Source: Candidula unifasciata (lineage: Eukaryota; Mollusca; Gastropoda; Stylommatophora; Geomitridae). Taken from it: DNA of 64,000 bases. Both the position numbers and the translations under genes were made by a program. The DNA is taken from positions 328,789 through 392,788 of the forward strand of contig CAJHNH020007656.1 in the NCBI GenBank assembly GCA_905116865.2, read 5' to 3'. The notes beneath the pieces are model-generated. The model searched no databases. It had not been told where the DNA came from and saw only the letters and a program-made list of their open reading frames with translations. Below are positions 50,211 through 61,611 of this stretch, piece by piece. Positions within the stretch are counted from its first letter, which is position 1. Each line of letters begins with the position of its first letter.

Positions 50211-50649
50211 TAGATTGTTTGATCATATCCTATCCTGTTGTTAAATGTAAATGCATCTGACGAGGGAAGAATTATGGCTACTTCCGTGGAAACTAAACCA
50301 GTGTGTTCCTTAGTTCCTCATTTGTTACGCCCACGGCCCCCTAAAACATTGAACATTTTTTTGGCTGCCTACCTGAAGCTAACCAAACACAGAAACAAAA
50401 AAAAACATAGATAGCAGCTGGTTTTTTAAATCTTATGTTACAAAATTGCAACTTTCAGCTAATGCAACATCCGCTGTTGCTTAGGGATTTAAAAAAGTTG
50501 ATATATGTGGCTGGAGCCTGTATCTGAAATACAAAGCACTGTAATAACATCCATTCCATTTCTGTGTTTGGTTGAGACTTTTAATACACAGGAAGTCCTT
50601 GTGGTATTAATCCTATAGACTGGAAGAGAAAAACCCAACCCTACATCAT

Positions 50650-51005
50650 TACATGAGTTGAGTTGACCTAAGAACTGACATCACAGCACTCGGGGCATTA
50701 CCACATGCGCTCCGTCCCAATCCTCAGCAGCCAGCAGATTTCCAGTACTAATGGTGCCAGTCATAGTCTGTTGTATGTCTGGTTTGCCTTTCCTCTGAGC
50801 GTAGTGTGTCGGCCGAATTGTCTGGTCATACCCAGGTGCATCATTCTCTCCAGCCCATAATAATCTAGTTTCTCTTCTGACTTCATTACTTGTTCCCAAA
50901 GGGCTCTGACCACATCTGCCTTGTCATGTATCAATTCACCACCCAGCGGTGCAGATCCAGCCAGTATGTCTGCCTGTTCATTCCCCACCATGCCAGCATA
51001 GCGTT
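50650..51005 (-). repeat. LINE RNase H / 3' end, antisense
   Basis: The minus strand gives 'VGNEQADILAGSAPLGGEL' and 'DKADVVRALWEQV' (51000-50880), then 'TGTISTGNLLAAEDW' to the 3' end at about 50650. Same family as 44.6 kb. Confidence 0.75.
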
Positions 51006-51229
51006 AGTTTCATTTATCGTTACATGATTAAGCATAAAAAAAGGCCTGCATATCTAGCTTGTCATACACCAATTCACCTTTGTTAAATTGTCAAGCCCGT
51101 GTCTAAGATGCTGAAGAATAATGCACCAATTTGTGGGGTCATCGAAGCCCCTTACCTGCGGGCTGCTCCCTGCTGATTGCCTGAGGGCACAGCTCATGAC
51201 GAGTGGTAAGCTGAATATACAGTTAGGCT

Positions 51230-51535
51230 AAGCAGTCATGTAAAAGGTAAAGTCGGAAGATGTGAAGCAGCGTCATTGCACACGGTTATAAACCGTAAGT
51301 GCTTCGCAACCAGTACGGACAGCTAAGAAACCGTCCGCCTGTGTTGCTGTCTGCACGCAACTCCGTTGCTACAGCAACGTTCCTTCTTTACCCCAGAGTG
51401 TTAACTCTGGTAACCATTACCTAGAGGCTGGGTGAATCCCAGGAACCACCAGCCGTGGGCTGCAGCGAGTCGCAACTGGATTTGAAAGTGAGTCTCCTAT
51501 CAACTGCGCTAATGCAGCCCCGAAAGCAGTCATGT
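51230..51535 (-). repeat. SINE-D: tRNA-derived, with 12-bp target-site duplication
   Basis: The element is 51242-51523, read on the minus strand. The head GGGGCTGCATTAGCGCAG has an A box (TAGCGCAGTTGATAGG), and CTTTCAAATCCAG is the B box. The body then follows to CTTTACCTTTT. AAGCAGTCATGT occurs at 51230-51241 and 51524-51535, a perfect flanking duplication. The body contains short hairpins (GTTGCTGTAGCAAC; CCAGAGTTAACACTCTGG). It is the only copy in the window. Confidence 0.85.
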
Positions 51536-51689
51536 GCAGGACGTGACGATTCCTTGATTGAGCCTTGGACCCAGGGTGTCATGTGTCAGCTTTGCATTTA
51601 TGGATGTCTCCTGGATGATGGTGAATGCCCATGATCTGCCCCTGCCTGATCTTGAGAGCCCATCAGATTACATGCGGGTGCATGTCCAT

Positions 51690-51905
51690 ATAGTCGCCCA
51701 ACATGTTATTTACTGATCAGTATTTCTGTTCTGTATTTCCTTTGCAAAATTTAGATGCACAATATGATGTACTTACTCACTCGGTTAGCTAAGAGGAGTA
51801 TTTATTGAGTCATAATGTTAATTCTCAACCCATATTGTTTAACACATTTTTCTGGGAATAATCTCAACAGGAGGATATGTCACTGACCTACCATGGATTA
51901 TTTTA
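51690..51905. repeat. Block P, copy 1 of a local duplication
   Basis: AACATGTTATTTACTGATCAG ... 'CACTCGGTTAGCTAAGAGG' ... 'CTCAACAGGAGGATATGTC' recurs at 54165-54375 with about 95% identity by eye. Upstream of each 1.77-kb block A. Confidence 0.85.
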
Positions 51906-52120
51906 CTTCCACCTTATCTTTTTTCACATACTCTGCAATCTCCATTTGCTTTTGTGAGCTTGAGGGTGTCTTTCATACTTTCTTTAGCTGCTTCAATGCG
52001 GCTTTGTTTGCCTTCCACGCCTGTTCTACTTCTGGAGTCCACCATGGGGGCTGTAGAAAATTGTTTGTTCAGATGCTTCTCATCAGCAACAGATGACAAC
52101 AACCAGCTCCAAAAGAGCCA
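51906..52120 (-). repeat. LINE linker fragment fused to a piece of block A
   Basis: 51910-52060 matches 45434-45588 of the LINE at 44.6 kb (minus-strand 'ESMKDTLKLTKANGDC'). 52063-52118 matches the internal block-A segment at 52953-53008 (CAGATGCTTCTCATCAGC). The chimera separates block P from block A in copy 1 only. Confidence 0.7.
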
Positions 52121-53893
52121 GCCTAGTGGTCTTCTTCAACAGAAACTGACTGCTGACTGTACATAACTTAGATGCCTCTTTGAGGTCCAAGGTCCAGTTC
52201 ACTAAGCAAGGTATGATCGCCCTCGTACTTTGTGGCTTGGGGTCCGAGCTGGTTTCCTCCCGTTATGGTAAGGAAAAAGGTTGGAATGAGGAGTTAGGTC
52301 GGGTATGTAGTTAAAAGCTGATGTCCTTAGTGCAGAGAAGGCAATCTGTACGTCCTTGTGGTAGCTGGTTACTGGTGTAGTTTCTTTTTTTTAGAAAACG
52401 ATAGGTGGGATGCTGGGCTGGGTACCCCTCATTTTGTTTTTAAAAAAATATGTGTGTATGTTAACAAATTTAATCTTGGTTGCCTCCCTTGGTGACCTCT
52501 TGGTGATGGCTGCAGAACAGTGAACTGTTTTCACTGGTTGACAAAGGACCAGCAAGTGTGTATGCAGTTAGGCATACAACTGGCCACAACAGTGAACACA
52601 CACTCGTATAATTTTGTAGACATTTGGTTAGTTTGGTAACTAATAGAGTAGAAAAGAATTCACATGAAGGGTAATATGATTACATTGATTACTTGAATGG
52701 CACAGTAGTTGTTCAACATTTATGAATTAGTTTTTTTTATCTAGTCAGTCTACCTGTATTTCCATATGAAAAATTCCTTTTCTTTATTTTCTTTCTTTTC
52801 TTTGTTCTTTCCTTGTCTTTTCCACTCAGTATATTTCTTCAGCTATTTCACTTTGAACTTTAACTATTGCTTGTGTGGGTTTTATAGCTTTATACATAAA
52901 TATTAATATTCTTACAGAGTGAATATAAGTTGCTGGCGACAAGTCAGGACATTGTTTGTTCAGATGCTTCTCATCAGCAACAGATGACAAGCACCATCTC
53001 CAAAAGAGCCAGCTCATTCTCTACCAAATGACAGCACAGAATTATTCATGGTGTCAAGAAGTTTGTAACTTATTTTATTTATTTCATAATGTAATAATTG
53101 TGAGCTTGATAAATGTTTGGTTCCAGTGTCACACCCCACCCCATGTCTGGTGAATAATAAAACTCCCCAGTTAGTTTACACAACAGCAAGAACAATAAAT
53201 ACACATTTAAGAATGAAATTGCACGAATAGTTACCATATGCATAGATTTAGCTTGAAGCAAAGGGCAGCACACATGATTTCAAATCTGTTACAATTTTGT
53301 AAGCTTGCGGCGGATATAATTTTTGCCCAGATGGTCAATCAGCATAAACAAATGAGTCAGAAACACATCCTTGACACACTTACATGGGACACAAATCAAT
53401 TGAGGAAATGAGGACGTCCAAAAGAAACACTTAACATGACCATTGGGGACATAGTCCCAAGGTGCTGGCCTAGATTCCATCCTTGATATTGAAACAATTG
53501 CTCAGGAAGGTCTGAATGGAAGAATGATCTGCAAGCCCTGTGGGACATATATCAGCACAAGAGGAGGATGATGTGTCACATGTACTTAACCATTGAGAAT
53601 ATTATTTATACCACCAGATTTTGTTTCCCCTTCTAGTTTCTGACAATTCGATACACTTCACAAAACATATGCTATGTGATTAGCAGAGGGTCGCAAATAT
53701 TCATACAGTGTACATGTATTTTATAGCCGCAGTGAAGTATTAGATGGATCTGCAATGGGTTAATATTTATATCTCACTGAATGTGTTATTCACATATATA
53801 TTTTGATTCTCCGTTGAACTGTCTGCAATTCTATATACAACAGGACTTTTCTTGATTACCTGTACAGCTAGTTAAATAATTTTTCACACCAGA
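52121..53893. repeat. Block A, copy 1 (~1.77 kb)
   Basis: Starts at GCCTAGTGGTCTTCTTCAAC and ends at TTTTTCACACCAGA. Nearly identical to 54773-56529 and to 62715 onward. It contains small ORFs that are identical between copies only because the copies are recent. I see no protein family, tRNA-like promoter or terminal repeat that would explain it as a known element. In this copy the end continues into CCCCATAGTCC. Confidence 0.9.
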
Positions 53894-54275
53894 CCCCATA
53901 GTCCATATATCTGTTTTGTAACTCTGTGTGGGCAGTATTTCAGTCACGCTGAATTGTCACCCATTTAGTCACTTAATATGTTATTCACACACTTATTTTT
54001 TGGGTTTATATTCTATTCCCTGAAGTTTGATATACAACATGACATATTTGCTCACCTGGTTAGCTAAAGGAATCATTGTGACCTCATTGCCTCCAAATCT
54101 CCCATGTAACTCAGTGAGGCACTGTGTAGAAAAATTTCAGTCATGCTGACTCGTCATCCCTCTAGTCACCGAACATGTTATTTACTGATCAGTATTTCTG
54201 TTCTGTATTTCATTTGCAAAATTTAGATGCACAAAATGATGTACTTACTCACTCGGTTAGCTAAGAGGAGTATTT
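53765..54275. repeat. Diverged tandem monomers at the block A / block P junction
   Basis: Three related segments (about 53765-53880, 53935-54065, 54120-54260) share the order CAGTCA[C/T]GCTGA, TATGTTATTCAC/TTTACT, TTCT...TATACAACA/TGCACAA and a GGTTAGCTAA-like end. They look like an old tandem repeat inside which the larger duplication arose. Confidence 0.5.
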
Positions 54276-54375
54276 ATTGAGTCATAATGTTAATTCTCAA
54301 CCCGTATTGTTTTAACACATTTTTTGTGTGGGAACAATCTCAACAGGAGGCTATGTCACTGACCTATCATAGATT
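54165..54375. repeat. Block P, copy 2
   Basis: Matches 51690-51905. Followed by about 375 bases not present in copy 1. Confidence 0.85.
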
Positions 54376-54751
54376 ATTTCACGTCAGTGAAATGTCCTTT
54401 TTCTTAGCAGGGTGCAGTCTCCCCTGTTCGATTTTGCAGTCTTCCAGAATTATATTGACAGATTTGTCAACCTGTGAAAATTAGCACACTAGTCTAATGT
54501 GATTACCAAAGGGCAGTAACTCTGCAGTTTATCACAGGAACCCTATGCTGAGTGATACTGCCATGTATAATTTAGAAATGGCACCAGCAGTAATGCAAAA
54601 TTGCAGATAACATGATTGTAAATCAATAGCATGCAATACTTATGCCATATAGAGGCACATTGAATATATTGGTGACAAGCATTATGCCAAATTTATGAAC
54701 CACGGTTAAAAAGAAATGTGAACATTGGTGAATATAAGTAAAGAAATTTGT
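54376..54751. other. Unique spacer before block A copy 2
   Basis: AT-rich with no match elsewhere in the window. It ends AAATTTGTAT, where similarity to the third copy begins. Confidence 0.4.
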
Positions 54752-56529
54752 ATAAATTATGTCTGTTGGAAAGCCTAGTGGTCTTCTTCAACAGAAACTG
54801 ACTGCTGTCTGTACATAACTTAGATGCCTCTTTGAGGTCCAAGGTCCAGTTCACTAAGCAAGGTATGATCGCCCTCGTACTTTGTGGCTTGGGGTCCGAG
54901 CTGGTTTCCTCCCCTTATGGTTATGGTAAGGATAAAGGTTGGGATGAGGAGTTAGGTCGGGCATGTAGTTAAAAGCTGATGTCCTTAGTGCAGAGAAGGC
55001 AATCTGTGCGTCCTTGTGGTAGCTGGTTACTGGCCATAGTCTCACTGTGTAGTTTCTTCTTTCAGAAGACAATGATGGGTGGGATGCTGGGCTGGGTACC
55101 CCTCATTTTGTTTTTAAAAAAAATGTTAACAAATTTAATCTTGGTTGCCTCCCTTGGTAACCTCTTGGTGATGGCTGCAGAACAGTGAACTGTTTCCACT
55201 GGTTGACAAAGGACCAGCAAGTGTGTTAGGCCACAACAGTGAACACACACTCATATAATTTTGTAGACATTTGGTTAGTTTGGTAACTAATAGTTAGAGT
55301 AGAAAGGAATTCACATGAAGGGTAATGTGATTACATTGATTACTTGAATGGCACAGTAGTTGTGCAACATTTATGAATTATTAGTTCTTTTTATCTAGTC
55401 TGTCTACCTGTATTTCCATATGAAAAATTCCTTTTCTTTATTTTCTTTCTTTTCTTTGTTCTTTCCTTGTCTTTTCCACTCAGTATTTTTCTTCAGCTAT
55501 TTCACTTTGAACTTTAACTATTGCTTTATACATAAATATTAATATTCTTACAGAGTGAATATAAGTTGCCGGCGACAAGTCAGGACATTGTTTGTTCAGA
55601 TGCTTCTCATCAGCAACAGATGACAAGCACCATCTCCAAAAGAGCCAGCTCATTCTCTACCAAATGACAGCACAGAATTATTCATGGTGTCAAGAAGTTT
55701 GTAACTTATTTTATTTATTTCATAATGTAATAATTGTGAGCTTGATAAATGTTTGGTTCCAGTGTCACACCCCACCCCATGTCTGGTGAATAATAAAACT
55801 CCCCAGTTAGTTTACACAACAGCAAGAACAATAAATACACATTTAAGAATGAAATTGCACGAATAGTTACCATATGCATAGATTTAGCTTGAAGCAAAGG
55901 GCAGCACACATGATTTCAAATCTGTTACAATTTTGTAAGCTTGCGGCGGATATAATTTTTGCCCAGATGGTCAATCAGCATAAACAAATGAGTCAGAAAC
56001 ACATCCTTGACACACTTACATGGGACACAAATCAATTGAGGAAATGAGGACGTCCAAAAGAAACACTTAACATGACCATTGGGGACATAGTCCCAAGGTG
56101 CTGGCCTAGGTTCCATCCTTGATATTGAAACAATTGCTCAGGAAGGTCTGAATGGAAGAATGATCTGCAAGCCCTGTGGGACATATATCAGCACAAGAGG
56201 AGGATGATATGTCACATGCACTTAACCATTGAGAATATTATTTATACCACCAGATTTTGTTTCCCCTTCTAGTTTCTGACAATTCGATACACTTCACAAA
56301 ACATATGCTATGTGATTAGCAGAGGGTCGCAAATATTCATACAGTGTACATGTATTTTATAGCCGCAGTGAAGTATTAGATGGATCTGCAATGGGTTAAT
56401 ATTTATATCTCACTGAATGTGTTATTTACATAAAAATTTTGATTCTCCGTTGAATTGTCTGCAATTCTATATACAACAGGACTTTTCTTGATTACCTGTA
56501 CAGCTAGTTAAATAATTTTTCACACCAGA
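54752..56529. repeat. Block A, copy 2, truncated exactly at the LINE 5' end
   Basis: Over the first ~350 bases it is identical by eye to 62694 onward. Relative to copy 1 it keeps an extra CCATAGTCTCACTG segment (shared with copy 3) and lacks about 20 bases near 55225. It ends at TTCACACCAGA, after which copy 1 reads CCCC but this copy enters retrotransposon sequence. Confidence 0.9.
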
Positions 56530-57763
56530 TTCGCCAGAGTAATTGTACACCATGCACTCCTGATTGTCATTTTAAATTGCACTGCGGCCACTAAGGACCT
56601 GATCGAAGGCCTTAAAGACGCAGCAGAAAAGAAAGTCTTTACTTGTGCGAACAACCTCAAAGTTGCGGTAACACTTGTTAAAGATTCAGTCGCCATTGCT
56701 GTCAAGGGCATTAACCCTAACATCGACATAGCAAAGATCACCGAAAAAATGAAAAACGAAAATCCAGATCTGGAATTCATGCAAGTAGAACGGATCAAAA
56801 AAGGCAACGGGGACCCCACCTGGCTAGTAAAGATCACCATAGCAGGAACACAAATCCCCGCTTGTATCAACTTCCAAAGTAGAAAAAGATACTTTGAAAA
56901 GTTCATTCCACCCATGATTCAGTGCCGGAAATGTCAGGTCTACGGGCACTCCCACACCAGCTGCCGGAAAGAACTTCCGGTCTGTAAGTACTGCAGCATG
57001 AACCACTGGCACCGCGACTGCGAGAAAGCCAATGCCAACAAAAATAATTACAAAGTCGGCAACTTGGAAAGAAAATGCGCCAACTGCGGAGGCAACCACA
57101 GCGCCAAATACCAGGGGCTGCCCGACACTCAAAGAAACAAAAATGGCCTGGCGTGAGTCCCAGCTCACAAACATTCCCATGAAGGTAGCCAGATTCCACC
57201 AGTCACAGAAAAAAACTGACAAGGAAATACAATCCGACCTGAGAATCATCAGCGCGAGTTTGGCAAACCTTCAAACGGCCCAGGCAACCAATCAGAAGGT
57301 GGCTGTAAGCCACGTTCAGCCAATAGCCGACACAGCCGAAAGTAAAAAAATTAGCGACCTAACAAAAGAACTAACCGCTGCTAGAAAAGCCCTTGAGCAA
57401 GAAAAAGCCAAGAGCAAGAAAACAGCTGAAGAATTCCAAGCACAAATTAATAACCTCACCGAGACACTGGCAATGGCCAACCGAAGAATCGAAGAAACCA
57501 AAACTCACGTAGACGAGCTCACAAAACTAATCGAAGTGCAAAAAAAAAAAAAAAAAACAAATACAGCAAACGAAATACACGAAGCTTTTAACAAATTCAG
57601 CTCGAACATTGACGACAGAATTCTTAAAATTGTTAATAGGGCGCTGGAAGCTCGGGGCTCCGAATCCCCACGCACTGAAACCGAGGGGGAGGACGCGACA
57701 ACCGACACCAGCACCTTAAGCAGCAGCCTGTCCGACTGTGAAAGCCAACCAGATACCCAATAA
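56530..57763 (+). pseudogene. LINE ORF1 (gag-like RNA-binding protein), 5'-truncated and frameshifted
   Basis: Open from 56530 with no in-frame ATG before 56749, so the N-terminus is lost. Zinc knuckles: CRKCQVYGHSHTSC at 56929-56970 (C-x2-C-x4-H-x4-C), CKYCSMNHWHRDC at 56983-57021 (C-x2-C-x3-H-x4-C), and a third starting CANCGGNHSAKY at 57079. In the third, the closing Gly-Cys-Pro is found only in the +1 frame, after a GGGG run at 57114-57117. The first frame ends at 57156, while the +1 frame continues to TAA at 57761. It adds an acidic/basic coiled coil (DLTKELTAARKALEQEKAKS) and an A19 run near 57540. ORF1 proteins of this type coat the LINE RNA. Confidence 0.85.
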
Positions 57764-57788
57764 CCAAACCACAAAACCAAAAACGCAA

Positions 57789-58658
57789 ATGTCCCAACAG
57801 ACTAAAAACCAAACAATGAAAGACACCAACATCAGAATTGTTCAGTGGAACTGCAGGGGAATCAAGAACCTTCTAGGGATTATGAATCAACTAGAAGGGG
57901 ACTGCTCCATCATAGCCCTGCAGGAGACACTTCTTAAACCCGCCGATCACTTCAAGCAGCAAGGTTACATCACCTACAGACACGACCGAACAAAAGACAC
58001 ACGAGGTGGAGGAGTGGCTATCCTCGTACCGCACACAATAAAAGTCATTTGCCATGAATGTTTTGACACCGAAAACTGTGAGGCCATAACGGTAACAATC
58101 GCCGGCATAGGCAAACAGATCAAACTTATCAACGTCTACTGCCCAGCTGGGAAAATAGAGGCAGCAGACACCGATGAAATTAAAACTAAACTTCAGCCAC
58201 ACTCCATAATACTAGCAGACATGAACTGCCATCATCCGGCGTGGGGCAGCCTCACAGCCAACAGTGCAGGTAACCGGCTAATGGAATTCGCTGAGGAAAA
58301 CGAACTCGCCATCCTCAACGACGGTTCTTTCACCAGAATCAACCCCAACCGGAGGATGAGAGACACAGTGGTCGACGTCACCATGGTCACGTCCGAACTC
58401 ACGGGCTGCCAATGGGTGATATCCGAAGACAGCAACTCCGACCATCTCCCGATCTTCGTGTTCCTAAACGCACAAGCGCTCACAAACGAAGACAGTCTCC
58501 GACCCAACTTCAACTTTAGAAAGGCCAACTGGGAAGCGTTTCAGAAAGAGCTAGCCGAAACCACCATAGAACGTGACCTAGGCGAAAGCCTATCAGCCTA
58601 TTCAGAAAGGCTCACGAACACTATACTGGTAGCAGCCATCAGAAAACATCCCAAGTAA
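57789..58658 (+). pseudogene. LINE ORF2, part 1: APE-type endonuclease
   Basis: ATG at 57789 (MSQQTKNQTMKD), 25 bases after the ORF1 stop; an earlier GTG in frame is less likely. Visible endonuclease motifs: 'VQWNCRGIKN' (Asn), 'IALQETLL' (Glu46), 'INVYCPAGK', 'ILADMNCHHPAWGS' (Asp144, Asn146) and 'NSDHLPIFV' (Asp218, His219). All catalytic residues are present, so target nicking would be intact in the parent. The frame stops at 58656 just after 'LVAAIRKHPK'. The +1 frame carries on from the AAAA run at about 58642 into the polymerase part, so ORF2 is one gene broken by a single-base change. Confidence 0.88.
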
Positions 58659-58662
58659 AAAC

Positions 58663-61611
58663 ATGCCGCCACACCTGTGCAGCCGAGCAAACAGAGCGGT
58701 CAGACCTCACACAACAGTGAAAAAAACGCCTGTAGCTTGGTGGAACGAGAAGTGCACGGCGGCCACAGATGAAAGAAAAAGGGCTCTGCGGAGATACAGA
58801 CGCAACAAGACCAATGCGAATCTTGAAGACTACAGAATCCAGAGAAACGCGGCCAACAGAATCATAAAGAGATCAAAAGAGGCCCACTGGAAAACATTCT
58901 GTCAGAGTCTGAATCCGAGCACCCCTGCGAGCAGAGTGTGGGCCCAAATCAAGGCCATCAAAGGGAACAAAAAGTCGTCTCGAATCCCCACAATTAAGAC
59001 ACCGAGCTTGGCGATCACAGACAAAGAAAAGGCCGATATGTTTGGACAATTCTTCTATGAGATCAGCTCAACAGAGATGCTCGGCCCAACAGAGAGGGGG
59101 AGACGAGAACGACTTCTTGCAACTGGAGAACTTAAGCCTGAACCAGACATCACAGATTATTACCTCGACACCGACATCACAATCGACGAGGTCACCTCAG
59201 CGCTTCGGGCGAAAAAAGACACAGCAGCAGGGGCAGACATTCTGAGTTACAAACTAATCAAAATGCTCCCTAGAAAAATACTTGAATTGCTAACGGCGCT
59301 GTTCAACGATGTATGGACAGAAGGGACAATCCCACAACAATGGAAACACGCCACGGTCATACCAGTACCCAAGCCTCAAAGGGACACGCAGAGACTGGAC
59401 TCATACAGACCTATCTCGCTGACCTCCCACCTAGGAAAACTGATGGAGACCGTGGTCACTAGAAGAATTAATTTCCATCTCGAAAAAAACAACAAGTACA
59501 GCTGCACCCAGTCCGGATTCAGAGCTAACAGATCCTCGATTGACCAGGTGATCAAACTCGAGGATCACGTCAAGAGAGGTTTCTTAAAAGGAGAGAAAAC
59601 AATCGCCATTTTTCTTGACCTTACCAGTGCCTTTGACACTTGCTGGAGGGAAGCCGCCATCAGGAAACTGAGTGTAGTAGGAATTGTGGGGAAAACGCTC
59701 AATTACATCAAGAGTTTCCTCCAAGACCGAACCTACTCAGTGATAGTGCGAAACGCAAAATCGGCAACCCACTCGCAAGAGAACGGCACCCCCCAAGGTT
59801 CGGTGATTTCCCCGGTGATCTTCTCCATCCTCGTTAATGACCTGGCAGAGGCCATAGGAGAAAAAAACGTCATGTTATCACAGTACGCCGACGACTGCGC
59901 CATCTGGTGCTCAGATTCCAACCTAGAGCTAGCCAGAAACCAGCTGCAGAGGGCAACCAACAACGTTACAAGGTGGATGGAGAAGTGGGGATTTCGTATC
60001 AACCCAACCAAGACCACCCAGATGATTTTCAACTGGAAAAGAGTACGAACGTACGAAGACTTTGACACCCGCATAGAAATAGACGGTCAAAGAATACAGA
60101 GAAAGATACAAACGACGACATTTCTGGGAATGCTGCTCGACTCCCAAATGAGCTGGGGTCGACACATTGAACAAACTGTCGCAAGATGCAAGAGCAATAA
60201 CAACCTGCTACGAATTATCAAAGGATCCGGCTGGGGTGCACACACAAAGACACTACTAAATTTCTACAAGGCATTCATCCGAAGCAAAATTGAATACGGT
60301 TCGATCGTATACGATGCTGCTTCTGATGCCAAAAAAGAGACACTAGACACTATTCAGAACCAGGCGATGGCAATCATCCTGGGGGCAGGGAAAGGAACTA
60401 GTCAAGAAGCCATGGAAGTAGCCTTGGGCGTCATACCACTAAAACTACGCAGAAAACAACTTAGACACGGCTACTGGTCCCAAGCGGCACTTGACCCACG
60501 CCACCCTGCCATCCAGGCACTTGCTGTCAATGAATACCCCTGGTCAAAGGTCAGCGTTCCAATGCAAACATTCCAGAGACCGGCAGCCTGGAAAACGGCA
60601 TCCGAAATTGACACCACCACCATAACCAGCGGTAAGAAATACCACCCGACCATCCCCACCTGGGAGCTTAAGACACCGTTCACCGACGAAAGCCTCGCCC
60701 ACGTGATAGACAGAAACCATGACATACTCGATGCAAGGTCGAGAGTCGAACAGTACATCCGTGACGCAGAAATTGACACTATGATTATATACACCGACGG
60801 CTCGAAAACCAGCACGGGAGAAGTCGGGGCAGGTGTTTTCATACCGACCTGGAAGACCACACACGAATACCGACTCACTAACGATATGGCAGTCTGCTCA
60901 GCTGAGCTGGTAGGGATTCTGAAAGCACTGGAGCTAGCCTGCGAACGGCCCCCCATAAAACTTCTCGTCCTTTCTGACTCACTATCAGCAGTACAAGCCC
61001 TGAGAGACTTTTCGAAAGTGAGCCGGCAAGACATTAAAGAGGAAATCCTGACAATTTCCACCCGACTCAGAAGCCTGGGATGCCAAACTACCATTGGTTG
61101 GATCCCAGCACACATAGGCATTGAGGGCAATGAAGCAGCAGACAGAGCGGCGAAGAGAGGCACGGTTAGCCACAACACAGTATTCGCGGGACTGGGCAAA
61201 ACTGAACTAAAAGCGATTATCAAAAGCAGAATATGCAGAGAATGGTCCCAACAGTGGTCGACCAGCGACAAAGGCAGAGCTGCCTACAAACTACTCAACA
61301 AACCCAGTCTCAAGAATCAAGTGACTAAACCGACCAAAATTCCGGCCATTCGAAAACTGTGGAAGATGCGACTAGGGTGTTGGCCAGACCGATTCCGCAC
61401 TCCTGTGTGCGAGGAATGCAGGGCCCCCAACTCCATGGAGCACTTCTTACTAAACTGTAAACACCACGAAATAGAGAGACAAGAGCTCGTGCTGCACTTC
61501 AGAGCCTCAAACCAACCTATGACAACTGAAAACTGCCTCAGTGTGAGCTGTGACGATAAGATCCAGCGACTTGTGAAGCAGTTCATATCCAGAACCGGGA
61601 AAGCGATCTGA
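58663..61611 (+). CDS. LINE ORF2, part 2: reverse transcriptase, RNase H and C-terminal zinc motif
   Basis: 982 codons. It begins with the linker (TPVAWWNEKCTAAT). Reverse transcriptase blocks: 'SYRPISLTSHLGKLMETVV', 'SGFRANRSSIDQV', 'IAIFLDLTSAFD' (Asp319), 'TPQGSVISPVIFSILVNDL' and 'QYADDCAIW' (YADD 408-411), then 'TTFLGMLLDSQMSW'. RNase H: 'IIYTDGSKTS' (Asp712), 'CSAELVGIL' (Glu748), 'LVLSDSLSAV' (Asp772) and 'WIPAHIGIEGNEAADRAA' (Asp827). C-terminal Cys/His motif: CEECRAPNSMEHFLLNC around 916-932. All catalytic residues are present. The ATG at 58663 is not the natural start; this is the continuation of the endonuclease part. An RNase H domain with a YADD polymerase places it in the I/Jockey group. 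Confidence 0.93.
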   Translation: MPPHLCSRANRAVRPHTTVKKTPVAWWNEKCTAATDERKRALRRYRRNKTNANLEDYRIQRNAANRIIKRSKEAHWKTFCQSLNPSTPASRVWAQIKAIKGNKKSSRIPTIKTPSLAITDKEKADMFGQFFYEISSTEMLGPTERGRRERLLATGELKPEPDITDYYLDTDITIDEVTSALRAKKDTAAGADILSYKLIKMLPRKILELLTALFNDVWTEGTIPQQWKHATVIPVPKPQRDTQRLDSYRPISLTSHLGKLMETVVTRRINFHLEKNNKYSCTQSGFRANRSSIDQVIKLEDHVKRGFLKGEKTIAIFLDLTSAFDTCWREAAIRKLSVVGIVGKTLNYIKSFLQDRTYSVIVRNAKSATHSQENGTPQGSVISPVIFSILVNDLAEAIGEKNVMLSQYADDCAIWCSDSNLELARNQLQRATNNVTRWMEKWGFRINPTKTTQMIFNWKRVRTYEDFDTRIEIDGQRIQRKIQTTTFLGMLLDSQMSWGRHIEQTVARCKSNNNLLRIIKGSGWGAHTKTLLNFYKAFIRSKIEYGSIVYDAASDAKKETLDTIQNQAMAIILGAGKGTSQEAMEVALGVIPLKLRRKQLRHGYWSQAALDPRHPAIQALAVNEYPWSKVSVPMQTFQRPAAWKTASEIDTTTITSGKKYHPTIPTWELKTPFTDESLAHVIDRNHDILDARSRVEQYIRDAEIDTMIIYTDGSKTSTGEVGAGVFIPTWKTTHEYRLTNDMAVCSAELVGILKALELACERPPIKLLVLSDSLSAVQALRDFSKVSRQDIKEEILTISTRLRSLGCQTTIGWIPAHIGIEGNEAADRAAKRGTVSHNTVFAGLGKTELKAIIKSRICREWSQQWSTSDKGRAAYKLLNKPSLKNQVTKPTKIPAIRKLWKMRLGCWPDRFRTPVCEECRAPNSMEHFLLNCKHHEIERQELVLHFRASNQPMTTENCLSVSCDDKIQRLVKQFISRTGKAI

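Noticed and set aside
51455..51523. A minus-strand tRNA gene
   Set aside because: A and B boxes are present, but the acceptor strands do not pair as in a tRNA and the unit is a 282-bp element with target duplications.
53079..53480. Small ORFs conserved at 53.1, 55.7 and 63.6 kb
   Set aside because: Their identity follows from the recent duplication of block A; non-coding sequence around them is equally conserved.
57505..57780. Minus-strand ORFs across the LINE (for example 60471-61271)
   Set aside because: Antisense shadows of ORF1/ORF2; all recognisable motifs are on the plus strand.
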